Positions 1 to 7,533 of a stretch of DNA of 57,246 nt are shown piece after piece. Both the position numbers and the translations under genes were made by a program. Every line of letters starts with the position of its first letter. The stretch's first letter is position 1. The stretch spans positions 1-57,246 of the forward strand of contig NZ_JAMOKO010000014.1 of NCBI RefSeq assembly GCF_023656745.1, written 5' to 3'. Origin of the DNA: Collinsella sp. BG-O-102. Lineage in GTDB: Bacteria; Actinomycetota; Coriobacteriia; Coriobacteriales; Coriobacteriaceae. The notes under the pieces were generated by a model that did no database searches, had not been told where the DNA came from, and saw nothing but the letters and a program-made list of their open reading frames with translations.

Positions 1-124
1 GGTCCATTGGAACACGAGGAGGCGCCAGGTTAAACTGAAGGGACTGACCCCGGAGGAGTTCCGGAGACAGTCCCTTGCGGCGTAGTTCTTATTTAAGCCG
101 TCCAAGTTTTGGGGTGCAGTTCAC
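1..124 (+). mobile_element. Right end of an IS3-family insertion sequence (truncated by window edge)
   Basis: The first bases encode the last residues of an IS3/IS150-type DDE transposase. About 13 bases after its stop, at 98-124, lies a segment that resembles the terminal inverted repeat of this family and ends in CA (core ggggtgcagttcaca). The left end lies outside the window, so intactness and target duplication cannot be judged. The exact boundary at 124 is an estimate. Confidence 0.6.
2..85 (+). CDS. IS3-family transposase, C-terminal fragment
   Basis: The frame starting at base 2 gives a 27-residue tail with the pattern HWNTRRRQVKLKGLTPEEFR and stops at 83-85. This matches the conserved C-terminal end of IS3/IS150 OrfB integrases (…YN.RR.Q.KLKGLTPEEFR.Q), which catalyse transposition of the element. 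The catalytic DDE core lies upstream of the window. The fragment is partial because of the window edge, not because of a visible mutation. Confidence 0.75.
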   Translation, partial: VHWNTRRRQVKLKGLTPEEFRRQSLAA

Positions 125-261
125 ACTTCGTGCGGCGGGGGTTTCTTGCGTCCTGCGGAGTGTTCTGAAAAGTAACTTCAGGGCAGGCCCTGCGGTAACT
201 CGGCAGAGGAGGGGAGTGCGATTCCTCGATCGCTCACTTAATCTAATAGGAAAGTTAGTGA

Positions 262-314
262 GGCCGGAGCTTTAGCTCCGGCCTCCCCATATAAGGGCTC
301 GGCTTTGCCGAGCC
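262..314. terminator. Two adjacent GC-rich hairpins
   Basis: Two perfect stem-loops follow each other: 262-283 (9-bp arms ggccggagc/gctccggcc, loop ttta) and 296-314 (8-bp arms ggctcggc/gccgagcc, loop ttt). There is no strong T run, so termination is possible but not certain. They lie between the IS end and the tRNA-Leu promoter. The rest of 125-375 shows no gene. Confidence 0.4.
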
Positions 315-375
315 ACCAAATTTACATCAGCCCCCAGAACATGTTTGAGAACTGTGCCTGAAGTATGTATTTGCA

Positions 376-500
376 GGCCCCGAATCGGTGTTGCCTCCCG
401 GCGCATTCCGCAGGGGGAGCGATATTTTGCAGCACAAAGTGCGCAGCAAAATATCGCTCATGCCCGAGGACGCGCCGGGAGGCAACACCGATTCGGGGCC
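376..500. repeat. 125-bp nested palindromic element
   Basis: Perfect 29-bp outer arms at 376-404 and 472-500 enclose perfect 14-bp arms at 417-430 and 446-459 and a small apical stem (gcac/gtgc, 432-442). Almost the whole element folds into one long hairpin. It has no RBS-led open frame and no T run. It could be a REP- or MITE-like repeat or a structured RNA; copy number elsewhere is unknown. Confidence 0.7.
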
Positions 501-557
501 GGACACACGGATCTACCTGCGCATTTACAAATTCGTAAACTTTTTTGAAAAAAGTGC

Positions 558-587
558 TTGCACAGTTCTCGAATCATAGGTTATTAT
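558..587 (+). promoter_or_regulatory. Promoter of tRNA-Leu
   Basis: A TTGCAC -35 (558-563) and TATTAT -10 (582-587) are separated by 18 bases. Just upstream lies the palindrome acttttttgaaaaaagt (539-555). Near-identical blocks precede the -35 boxes of the two other tRNA transcription units in this window, so it may act as an UP-like element. Confidence 0.65.
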
Positions 588-644
588 ATTCCTCGTTGAA
601 CGCGCGGGTCCAACAAAACGGACCGCGAATCAACAACATAGCAT

Positions 645-734
645 GTCGGAGTGGCGGAATTGGCAGACGCGCTAGCTTGAGGTGCTAGTGACCGCTTTTT
701 GGTCATGCGGGTTCAAGTCCCGCCTCCGACACCA
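645..734 (+). tRNA. tRNA-Leu (anticodon GAG)
   Basis: The acceptor arms gtcggag/ctccgac pair, the anticodon stem ctagc/gctag holds the loop ttgaggt (anticodon GAG, reading CUC/CUU), and there is a long variable arm as expected for a class II tRNA. The TΨC arm is gcgggttcaagtcccgc and the 3' CCA is encoded at 732-734. Confidence 0.95.
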
Positions 735-745
735 TCGCTTTTGAG

Positions 746-767
746 AAGCCTCTTCGGAGGCTTTTTT
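746..767 (+). terminator. Rho-independent terminator of tRNA-Leu
   Basis: The stem aagcctc/gaggctt with a ttcg tetraloop is followed by a run of T, directly after the tRNA. Confidence 0.9.
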
Positions 768-793
768 GTTACCGATAGACGGTGGGGTCCACG

Positions 794-3139
794 ATGGAAA
801 CGCTTGAACGCAACGAGTGGGCAGACGTTGCCCAACTAGTCGAGATCACGAGCGATGCTGTCATCATCTGTGAGCTCGACGGAACCATTCTGCATGTGAA
901 TAATCGCTTACTTGGTTTGATGTGCGAGGAACGCGCCGACGTCATCGGTGGAGATGTTAAAGACGTCCTGTACTCATCCGCTTTTGAACGTGCGACGGAA
1001 CATCGTCTGCCATTTGAAACTGATGGCTCCGAGAACGAACTGATGCTCAAGCTGAGTGACGGCTCCTTTATCCCCGTCTTGGTTCGTGCGGGCTCCGTGA
1101 CGCCTCCACGCATCTTTGGGCGCCGCGCGCCACGTGTCCTGGTGGCGCTCCATAGCATCGAAGAACAGTATTCTCACGACCGTCAACTCAAGCGTGCGTT
1201 ATCGGAGCTTAGAGTGGCGAACAAGCGTCTCTCTGGCACGCTTTCGGTCATTATGAGCACTGTGGGCTCCGATGAGTTACCCAGCCTGCTTGATACTGTT
1301 TTGAACCAGCTTGTAGGAACGCTCGATGCTTCGGGTGCCGCTATCTATTTTTCTGAGAGCGGCGGTTTTAAACTTCGCGGTGTTTCCAAGGAGCTGTACG
1401 ACAGCTACCTGCCTGAGTTTTTGCCGTATGGCGCTGGCATTCCGACGTATGTTCTTCGTGAGTCGCGTGCCTGTCGCTTGTCGATTCAACAGGACCTTGA
1501 GGGCGATAAGGCCGCCTCCGGTATGTTCATGGACTTGGACAATCGTTCTAAGCACCTGTTGCGCGTGCAGGATATGCCTCCGTACCGCAGCGAGATCTGT
1601 CTTCCCGTTTTTTACGGTACGCAGATCCTTGGCGTGCTGGAAGTTGGTTGGAAACGCCCCCAGGCACCGCTCGCCTATGACGTTAATGTACTCGAGGTCA
1701 CTTGCGATTACTTGTCTATCCAACTGGTCGGCATGGCATCGAGTCTTCGCTCTCGTCGCACGGCCGAGCTTGGCCGCTCGCTCAATGTCTTACGTGATGA
1801 GTTGTTTACCTTTCTAGACGATTCCGTCGCGGCTACCCAGGCGGTATCGTCCGAGATCTGCAATATGCTCAACTGCCATTTTTGCCCTGTTGAGTATGAC
1901 GCCAGTCTGGATTCCTACGTCATAGATTTTGAAGGCGGCAGTCGCGTTGCTTTGCCGGACGATCCCGAGAAGCTTTTCTTTTCCACGACGGCGCCAGCGG
2001 CACGTCTGGGGGCTGGCCCTGATGGCTTTGAGGCATCTGTTTTGGGGGGTACGAGTGCCGAGGACCTTAAACACGTCCGTATAACTCGCGTTGACGAATC
2101 GATGCCTATGGGAGGCTGGCTTAGGGCGCATGGTCTGCCTTGTCAAGGTCTCTACGTCGACTCCGGCATCGAGGCGGGGCACCCGCGCTCTGAGGGCGAT
2201 GGCAAGCACAGTAGCGACGCGATTGTTCCTGCTTCTGTTGCGAAGAGCCCGACGACGCGCGCGCTGCTGCTTCGTGATGGTAGCCAAGAGCCGATTGATG
2301 ACCTTGAATATGACTACTTGGTGCACTTGGCGCATGACTTTGAACTGATCTACGAAGGCGAATCTCAAAAGCGCGAGGAGCGCCATATCGCTCAGACGCT
2401 CCAGATTGGCATGAGAAATTCCCTGGGGGATGTTCCGGGTATCGCAACCGATTCGGTGTACCTGTCGGCCACGAATTCGGCGTTGGTCGGAGGCGATTTC
2501 TATACGCTCATTCGTCTTCCCGACGACTGCGCCGTCATGATTCTGGGTGATGTGTCTGGCAAAGGCATTGAGGCCGCATCGATGTCCGCGCTCGTCAAGA
2601 CGGCCCTGACGGCATATGCCTGGGAGGGCGCTGGACCGGCCCGCATGGCACGCTCCCTTAACAGCATGCTCATGGGCTTTTCGAGGGTCGAGACGTTCGT
2701 GACGGCCTTTATCGCCAAGATTGACCTTAAAGCCGGACGCGCAACGTATTGTTCGGCGGGCCATCCTCCGACCATGGTCATCAGGCCAGAGTCGATGCCG
2801 CTGGGTGGCGGCGAGGCCCGTGGGGGAGAGGTTGAGCTGCTTGGATGCCAATCGGGCGTAATCGGTGCCTTTGAGAGCATGGTGTACGAGACAGGCGTGT
2901 TTACGTTTGCCCCCGGCGACATGCTCTTCATGTATACGGATGGAACGATTGAGGCCCGCGACCGCACCGGAGCGTTCTTTGGCGAGCAGCGCTTGCGCGA
3001 CCTTCTGCTCTCTGTCTCGGGTGAGGGCGTATCGGGCATTTGCGGCAAGGTCTTGGGCGAGCTTGAGCGATTTACCGAATCGGCGCTGGACGATGACATT
3101 GCATTGGTGTCCCTTGAGTTTTTACGGGGTCGTTCATAG
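794..3139 (+). CDS. PAS-GAF sensor PP2C (SpoIIE/RsbU-type) serine phosphatase
   Basis: This is a 781-residue cytoplasmic signalling phosphatase. The N-terminus (about 10-90) reads as a PAS domain (AVIICELDGTILHVNNRLLGLM). Residues about 150-310 read as a GAF-like sensor, and the C-terminal 200 residues are a SpoIIE/PP2C domain with VGGDFY, GDVSGKGIEAA and DDDIALV metal-binding motifs. Such enzymes dephosphorylate a STAS anti-sigma-factor antagonist. The next gene encodes a STAS-HATPase protein, which makes a partner-switching module likely. The ATG at 794 has ggtgggg six bases upstream; the GTG at 782 lacks an RBS. No transmembrane segment is evident. The ligand is unknown. Confidence 0.85.
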   Translation: METLERNEWADVAQLVEITSDAVIICELDGTILHVNNRLLGLMCEERADVIGGDVKDVLYSSAFERATEHRLPFETDGSENELMLKLSDGSFIPVLVRAGSVTPPRIFGRRAPRVLVALHSIEEQYSHDRQLKRALSELRVANKRLSGTLSVIMSTVGSDELPSLLDTVLNQLVGTLDASGAAIYFSESGGFKLRGVSKELYDSYLPEFLPYGAGIPTYVLRESRACRLSIQQDLEGDKAASGMFMDLDNRSKHLLRVQDMPPYRSEICLPVFYGTQILGVLEVGWKRPQAPLAYDVNVLEVTCDYLSIQLVGMASSLRSRRTAELGRSLNVLRDELFTFLDDSVAATQAVSSEICNMLNCHFCPVEYDASLDSYVIDFEGGSRVALPDDPEKLFFSTTAPAARLGAGPDGFEASVLGGTSAEDLKHVRITRVDESMPMGGWLRAHGLPCQGLYVDSGIEAGHPRSEGDGKHSSDAIVPASVAKSPTTRALLLRDGSQEPIDDLEYDYLVHLAHDFELIYEGESQKREERHIAQTLQIGMRNSLGDVPGIATDSVYLSATNSALVGGDFYTLIRLPDDCAVMILGDVSGKGIEAASMSALVKTALTAYAWEGAGPARMARSLNSMLMGFSRVETFVTAFIAKIDLKAGRATYCSAGHPPTMVIRPESMPLGGGEARGGEVELLGCQSGVIGAFESMVYETGVFTFAPGDMLFMYTDGTIEARDRTGAFFGEQRLRDLLLSVSGEGVSGICGKVLGELERFTESALDDDIALVSLEFLRGRS

Positions 3140-3217
3140 ACGACGCTGGGCGGGCTGAATCCGTACGGTTGGGGAAACGAATGCATCGAGTGGGCTTTTT
3201 TGGGGAACCATGGTCGT

Positions 3218-3964
3218 ATGAATGAGTGGAATGACATAGCGGTTTTGACGCCACCAGGCGATATCGACATCGCCACGGTGCCTGCGCTGCGTCGGCGGTT
3301 GGATGCTTTGATTGGCCGCGGCGTGCGTCGTGTCGTCATCAACTGTCAGGCTGTTAGCTTTATCGATTCTACGGGCTTGGCATTCCTGCTTACGCGCGCT
3401 CGTGAGCTTATGAGGCGAGAAGGCCTGCTTTCGCTCGTCAATGCATCAGGTGAAGTTGTTCGCTTTTTGGAGATTGCTCGTCTTGTCGATATCCTTCATG
3501 TCGTGGGGCCGGCACGGGAGTCAATTCCTGCCATTCCGGTGGGGGAGCTGCCTCGCTGGAGTAAGAGCGTTGAGGTCCGTCAGGGTATCGAGAATCTTCC
3601 ATACTACCGACATCGCATCGCCGAACTCCTTGAATCGCTTCCGTTGCGCCGTGACGAGCGCTACGATGTCGCATTGGCGTCGGGGGAGGCGCTGGGTAAT
3701 GCCTATGACCATGCGGGCGGTATCGGGTGCGTCCTGACGGTTCAGGCCTATGGCGATCGCGTTGTGGTTGAGGTGCTTGATCGAGGTGCCGGCTATTCTA
3801 TCGATGAAACGAGCGAACCGGTCGCATCCGAGGAACGCGGCCGTGGCATCAAGCTTATGCGTATGCTCGTCGATAACGTGGAGGTTGCTCGTCGTACGGA
3901 CGGCGCCGGCACGCGCGTGCAGATGGTGAAGCTGTTTAGCGGAGCGCTGGAATCGTGTGCCTAG
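3218..3964 (+). CDS. STAS anti-sigma antagonist fused to HATPase anti-sigma-like domain
   Basis: This 248-residue protein has two domains. Residues about 5-105 form a STAS domain with the phospho-acceptor region INCQAVSFIDSTGLAFL. Residues about 125-240 form a HATPase_c_2 (RsbW-like) domain with ALASGEALGNAYDHAGG and RGRGIKLMRMLVDNVE. In Bacillus these two functions are separate proteins (RsbV and RsbW); here they are one chain. It follows the PP2C phosphatase by 78 bases on the same strand, so the two probably act together. ATG 3218 has ggggaa ten bases upstream; a TTG at 3200 is an alternative. No sigma factor gene is adjacent, so the target is unknown. Confidence 0.85.
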   Translation: MNEWNDIAVLTPPGDIDIATVPALRRRLDALIGRGVRRVVINCQAVSFIDSTGLAFLLTRARELMRREGLLSLVNASGEVVRFLEIARLVDILHVVGPARESIPAIPVGELPRWSKSVEVRQGIENLPYYRHRIAELLESLPLRRDERYDVALASGEALGNAYDHAGGIGCVLTVQAYGDRVVVEVLDRGAGYSIDETSEPVASEERGRGIKLMRMLVDNVEVARRTDGAGTRVQMVKLFSGALESCA

Positions 3965-4028
3965 CCAATCGCTTTAGCGCGTTTAGCTACTAAGAACATG
4001 CGGCAGACAAGTTTTTTGAAAAAAGTAC

Positions 4029-4057
4029 TTGCGTCTTTTGGACAACTCGCGTAAATT
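4029..4057 (+). promoter_or_regulatory. Promoter of the tRNA-Gly/Cys/Gly unit
   Basis: TTGCGT (4029-4034) and TAAATT (4052-4057) lie 17 bases apart, with gttttttgaaaaaagt just upstream as at the tRNA-Leu promoter. Confidence 0.6.
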
Positions 4058-4069
4058 AATAACCCGCAA

Positions 4070-4145
4070 GCGGACATGGCTCAGTTGGTAGAGCACAACC
4101 TTGCCAAGGTTGGGGTCGCGGGTTCGAGCCCCGTTGTCCGCTCCA
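4070..4145 (+). tRNA. tRNA-Gly (anticodon GCC), copy 1
   Basis: The cloverleaf runs from gcggaca to tgtccgc, with the anticodon loop ttgccaa (GCC), TΨC gcgggttcgagccccg and encoded CCA. The sequence is identical to the copies at 4296 and 6769. Confidence 0.96.
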
Positions 4146-4155
4146 TTGCATTTCC

Positions 4156-4178
4156 GGACCGTTTAGGCGGTCCTTTTT
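4156..4178 (+). terminator. Short terminator-like hairpin between tRNAs
   Basis: The stem ggaccg/cggtcc is followed by ttttt. It sits between tRNA-Gly and tRNA-Cys, so it may be a processing or partial termination site. Confidence 0.6.
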
Positions 4179-4179
4179 C

Positions 4180-4253
4180 GGCGAAGTGGCCAAGTGGTAA
4201 GGCAGAGGCCTGCAAAGCCTTTACCCCCGGTTCGAATCCGGGCTTCGCCTCCA
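4180..4253 (+). tRNA. tRNA-Cys (anticodon GCA)
   Basis: The acceptor arms ggcgaag/cttcgcc pair, the anticodon loop ctgcaaa gives GCA, and the TΨC arm ccggttcgaatccgg and CCA 4251-4253 are present. Length is 74 nt. Confidence 0.95.
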
Positions 4254-4262
4254 GGCAACATC

Positions 4263-4286
4263 CGGGCGCTCCGGCGCCCGTTTTGT
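4263..4286 (+). terminator. Terminator-like hairpin after tRNA-Cys
   Basis: The stem cgggcg/cgcccg is followed by a T-rich tail ttttgtttt, directly before the second tRNA-Gly. Confidence 0.6.
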
Positions 4287-4295
4287 TTTACATAT

Positions 4296-4371
4296 GCGGA
4301 CATGGCTCAGTTGGTAGAGCACAACCTTGCCAAGGTTGGGGTCGCGGGTTCGAGCCCCGTTGTCCGCTCCA
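4296..4371 (+). tRNA. tRNA-Gly (anticodon GCC), copy 2
   Basis: Base-for-base identical to the tRNA-Gly at 4070, including encoded CCA at 4369-4371. Confidence 0.96.
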
Positions 4372-4380
4372 AACGCAACA

Positions 4381-4410
4381 GCCCGGCTACTACGGTAGCC
4401 GGGCTTTTTT
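4381..4410 (+). terminator. Rho-independent terminator after tRNA-Gly copy 2
   Basis: The stem gcccggctac/gtagccgggc (loop tacg) is followed by six T. It is the strongest terminator of this tRNA block. Confidence 0.9.
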
Positions 4411-4424
4411 GTATCCATCGCATG

Positions 4425-4450
4425 GGCTCGAACCCGAGAGGGAGCGAGCG
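4425..4450. repeat. 26-bp direct repeat, copy A
   Basis: The core ctcgaacccgagaggg recurs with three mismatches over 26 bases at 4770-4795, on either side of the deleted tRNA remnant. Together they suggest past recombination in this tRNA region. Confidence 0.5.
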
Positions 4451-4534
4451 TTAAGCAAACGCGGAGCGTTTGTAGCGAGCTGGCGAGGTCGCCGGCAGGC
4501 GGCCGAAGCCGGTGCGGATCCGCGAAGCGGATAC

Positions 4535-4558
4535 GCGGACGCCCCGTTGTCCGCTCCA
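4535..4558 (+). pseudogene. tRNA-Gly remnant with internal deletion
   Basis: The first six bases of tRNA-Gly (gcggac) are joined directly to its last 18 (gccccgttgtccgctcca), so only the acceptor stem and part of the T arm remain. D, anticodon and most of the T arm are missing, so it cannot function as a tRNA. Its own terminator follows at 4568. It may be the scar of tRNA recombination or of an excised element that used the tRNA 3' end as attachment site. Confidence 0.65.
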
Positions 4559-4567
4559 ACTATCTTA

Positions 4568-4593
4568 CGCGGTTCTAACGAACCGCGTTTTTT
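4568..4593 (+). terminator. Terminator after the tRNA-Gly remnant
   Basis: The stem cgcggtt/aaccgcg (loop ctaacg) is followed by tttttt. Confidence 0.85.
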
Positions 4594-4894
4594 GTTGACG
4601 CTGCGCGAGCCCCGGGCACCCCATCTTGCCCCTCAATCGTCGGTCGCGTACATAAAGTACGCTTCCCTCCTCTTTCGCGGCAACCTGGGGCACCCGGAGC
4701 CCGCTCGCTGTCGTGGCCGGGAAAGTGGGTCTTCCGTTCTTTTCACTAATCGGTCGATTCGTCCCAGGAGGCTTGAACCCGAGAGGGGGCGATCGTTTTG
4801 GGGCGTGGCTGTGGCGTTGTTTGTCGCGAATGTCCGCTTTGGGCGTATCATCGTGGGCATCTCGCATAACCTCGTTGCAAGGGAGATACGCCCC
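4594..4894. other. Gene-free region with hairpins and repeat copy B
   Basis: No RBS-led gene is visible. The region holds a perfect small hairpin gcgtac-ataaa-gtacgc (4646-4662), flanked by loosely complementary GC-rich arms (about 4602-4620 and 4684-4705), and the second copy (4770-4795) of the 26-bp direct repeat. The RBS of the glucosidase gene is at its right end. Confidence 0.45.
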
Positions 4895-6628
4895 ATGGCT
4901 ACAGAAAAGTCTTCTTCGCGCTCATGGATGTCCGATGCCGCGATCTATCAGATCTACCCGCGCTCGTTTAAGGATTCGACTGGTTCGGGTCTGGGCGATA
5001 TCGCGGGCATTACCCAGCAGATGGACTATCTTGAGCGACTGGGTATCGAGGCCATCTGGCTGAGCCCGTTTTATCCATCGCCTCTTGTCGATGGCGGCTA
5101 TGATGTGGCGGACTACTGCGATGTCGACCCGCGTCTCGGCTCGCTTGACGACTTCGATGACATGATCGCTGCGGCTCACGCGCGCGGCATCAAGGTCATC
5201 GTCGACATCGTGCCCAACCATTCATCCAACCAGCACCCCTGGTTCAAAGCCGCTCTTGCCGCCGGCCCCGGATCGCCCGAGCGCGCCCGTTATATCTTCC
5301 GCGATGGTCGCGGCGAGCATGGCGAGCTGCCTCCCACCAATTGGAATGCCAACTTTGGTGGCCCCGCATGGACGCGTGTTGCGGACGGTCAGTGGTATCT
5401 GCACATGTTTACGCCCGAGCAACCGGACTTTGACTGGTCATGCCCCGAGGTTCATGCGCTCTTTTGCGACGTCCTGGCGTTTTGGAGCGATCGAGGCGTC
5501 GACGGCTTTCGCATTGATGTGGCGCAGGGTCTCGCCAAGGATCTCGACCGCGATGACCTCGACCGGTGGCATCTCGCCGAGGGCGATGACATGGTTGACG
5601 ACGGCACCCATCCGCTGTGGGACCGCAATGAGGTCCACGAGATCTATCGCGAGTGGCGCCGCGTGTTCGACCGCTATAATCCGCCGCGCAGTGCCGTTGC
5701 CGAGGCGTGGGTGCTGCCCGAGCGCCAGTATCTCTATGCGCGTCCCAGCGAGCTTGGCCAGACATTCAACTTTGAGTTTGCCAAGGCCACTTGGACCTAT
5801 GATGACATGCACACTGCAATCGAGAAGGGCTTGAAGGCAGCCGTCGAATCCGATTCCGCCTCGACCTGGGTACTCTCCAACCACGACGTGCCGCGCGTGG
5901 CGACACGCTATGCCCTGCCGCAAATCAAGGCGACGCGCTACCACCAGATTACGCTCGACTGGCTCTTACGCGACGGGTTGTCTTATGACGAGGACCGTGA
6001 ACTCGGCGAGCGCCGCGCGCGGGCGGCCCTTTTGCTTGAACTGGCGCTTCCGGGCTCGGCATACGTGTATCAGGGTGAGGAGCTCGGCCTTTTTGAGGTG
6101 GCTGACATCCCGTGGGCTGCACTCGAAGATCCTACTGCGACCAATACGCGCGGACCGAAGCGTGAGAAGGGGCGCGACGGCTGCCGTGTGCCCCTGCCGT
6201 GGGTGGCGGCGGACGATCCCGCGCAGGGCGGATCGTTTGGGTTTTCGCCGGCGGACGCCGATGCGGCGCCCCATCTGCCGCAACCTGCATGGTTTTCCGA
6301 TTACGCTGCCGATAGGGAAGAAGCGGACCCGACATCGATGCTTGCGCTCTATCGTGACGCCCTCTGGCTTCGGCGCAAGCTGCGCGGTTGCGCCAACGAT
6401 TTTGCGTGGCTCGATCTTGACGGGCGCACCGGTCTTGCGGATGGTGCCGAGGGCGCCGAGGGCGGCGTCATCGCCTATCGCCGCGACAACGGCTGGGCGT
6501 GTGTGACGAACTTCGGCGCAGCAGCCGTGGAGCTGCCGGCGGGCAGGGTCCTGCTCACCTCATCACCGCTTGCAGACGGCAGGCTCGCGCAGGACAGCTC
6601 TGCCTGGATCATGCTCGGTGAGATGTAG
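4895..6628 (+). CDS. GH13 alpha-glucosidase (oligo-1,6-glucosidase-like)
   Basis: This 577-residue cytoplasmic glycoside hydrolase is of the alpha-amylase family and has no signal peptide. The (β/α)8 barrel starts at AAIYQIYPRSFKDS. The catalytic triad is visible as the nucleophile in GFRIDVAQG (D208), acid/base in AVAEAW (E270) and transition-state Asp in LSNHDVPR (D331). Family members release glucose from the non-reducing end of maltose, isomaltose, sucrose or trehalose; the exact substrate cannot be read here. The start is ATG 4895 with agggag nine bases upstream. The same frame stays open leftward through the tRNA genes, but that part is not coding. The gene stands alone between two tRNA-Gly units. 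Confidence 0.88.
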   Translation: MATEKSSSRSWMSDAAIYQIYPRSFKDSTGSGLGDIAGITQQMDYLERLGIEAIWLSPFYPSPLVDGGYDVADYCDVDPRLGSLDDFDDMIAAAHARGIKVIVDIVPNHSSNQHPWFKAALAAGPGSPERARYIFRDGRGEHGELPPTNWNANFGGPAWTRVADGQWYLHMFTPEQPDFDWSCPEVHALFCDVLAFWSDRGVDGFRIDVAQGLAKDLDRDDLDRWHLAEGDDMVDDGTHPLWDRNEVHEIYREWRRVFDRYNPPRSAVAEAWVLPERQYLYARPSELGQTFNFEFAKATWTYDDMHTAIEKGLKAAVESDSASTWVLSNHDVPRVATRYALPQIKATRYHQITLDWLLRDGLSYDEDRELGERRARAALLLELALPGSAYVYQGEELGLFEVADIPWAALEDPTATNTRGPKREKGRDGCRVPLPWVAADDPAQGGSFGFSPADADAAPHLPQPAWFSDYAADREEADPTSMLALYRDALWLRRKLRGCANDFAWLDLDGRTGLADGAEGAEGGVIAYRRDNGWACVTNFGAAAVELPAGRVLLTSSPLADGRLAQDSSAWIMLGEM

Positions 6629-6727
6629 GGGTCTCTTGCGGCGAGATTGCGTTTGCCCGCGCCTTCCGTGGTGGCTGATGTCTTCGCGAGGTTCGCGAGG
6701 GCGTTGCAAAACTTTTTAAAAAAGTTC

Positions 6728-6756
6728 TTGCATAGGATGCGGGCATCACGTAAGAT
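6728..6756 (+). promoter_or_regulatory. Promoter of the tRNA-Gly/Val unit
   Basis: TTGCAT (6728-6733) and TAAGAT (6751-6756) have a 17-base spacer. The palindrome-like aactttttaaaaaagtt (6710-6726) lies directly upstream, as at the two other tRNA promoters. Confidence 0.7.
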
Positions 6757-6768
6757 TAATCCTCGTAA

Positions 6769-6844
6769 GCGGACATGGCTCAGTTGGTAGAGCACAACCT
6801 TGCCAAGGTTGGGGTCGCGGGTTCGAGCCCCGTTGTCCGCTCCA
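6769..6844 (+). tRNA. tRNA-Gly (anticodon GCC), copy 3
   Basis: Identical to the copies at 4070 and 4296, with encoded CCA at 6842-6844. Confidence 0.96.
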
Positions 6845-6847
6845 TTT

Positions 6848-6922
6848 GGGCGTTTAGCTCAGGGGGAGAGCGCTTCCCTGACACGGAAGAGGTCAGAAGT
6901 TCAAATCTTCTAACGCCCACCA
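6848..6922 (+). tRNA. tRNA-Val (anticodon GAC)
   Basis: The acceptor arms gggcgtt/aacgccc pair, the anticodon stem cttcc/ggaag holds the loop ctgacac (GAC), and the T arm aagttcaaatctt and CCA 6920-6922 are present. Length is 75 nt, three bases after tRNA-Gly. Confidence 0.95.
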
Positions 6923-6930
6923 AATGTTCG

Positions 6931-6966
6931 CAGCTCAGAGGCTATGTCCTCTGGGCTGTTTTGTTT
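6931..6966 (+). terminator. Terminator after tRNA-Val
   Basis: A long stem cagctcagagg/cctctgggctg is followed by ttttgtttt. Confidence 0.85.
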
Positions 6967-7261
6967 TGCTACCAAGCACGCCGTCAAATATGCCACCAAA
7001 TATTGATCCAAGGTCCCCGTAGAGGTGCCGGCAGATTGCATACGTCCTGGCCGACCGTGACCGCAACATGTTGGTCAAGCATAATCTTTTGGATTCTTTT
7101 GGCGTGAGCGGCTTGGTTTTGGTAGGATTTGTCAGCGGCTTGACTAAGGGGGTTTTATAACTGCCATGCAGGTAGCCGTGTTGGTAACGTTTTACCGACT
7201 TCCCAAGAACCCCTCATTTTTAATGCGTCTGCAAAATGACTAATTGCTTTGACCTGCTGAA

Positions 7262-7311
7262 ACACTATATGTTGTGTTTGACCAAAAAAAAGAATACAGG
7301 ATATAGATGCC
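7262..7311 (+). promoter_or_regulatory. NrdR-type operator and promoter of nrdDG
   Basis: The 16-mer acactatatgttgtgt (7262-7277) fits the NrdR box consensus ACAC-AT-rich-TGTGT. A weaker half-conserved box (7296-7311, acaggatatagatgcc) starts 34 bases later, roughly three helical turns. A TTGACC -35 (7278-7283) lies between the boxes and a TATAGA -10 (7302-7307, spacer 18) overlaps the second. NrdR represses ribonucleotide reductase operons when dATP is high. The rest of 6967-7533, including a leader of about 220 nt, shows no gene and no riboswitch I can recognise. Confidence 0.7.
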
Positions 7312-7533
7312 TCTTTGTCGTATGATAGATGGCGGACAGAGAACGAGAACCTTATTCGCCCCATTTGGATAGATCTTTGAGCCCCTTGATTGGCTGCGAG
7401 GATTGTCCGCATGAGGGACTATGGTTATCGAGAACACAGATTGCGCGACGGCGCCGCAAGACAGGGGCACGCCCTGCCGGGCATCGTTTGGCTCTGAAGC
7501 GCAATGAGACTACGACGCGAAAGAGGCAAGAGG

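Noticed and set aside
4076-4894. Open frame extending the glucosidase leftward by 273 codons
   Set aside because: It reads through three tRNA genes and several terminators. The glucosidase has its own RBS and a normal family length from 4895.
7313-7533. Riboswitch in the nrdD leader
   Set aside because: The leader is long and has GC-rich stems, but no conserved cobalamin or other known core is visible. The NrdR-type boxes explain regulation well enough.
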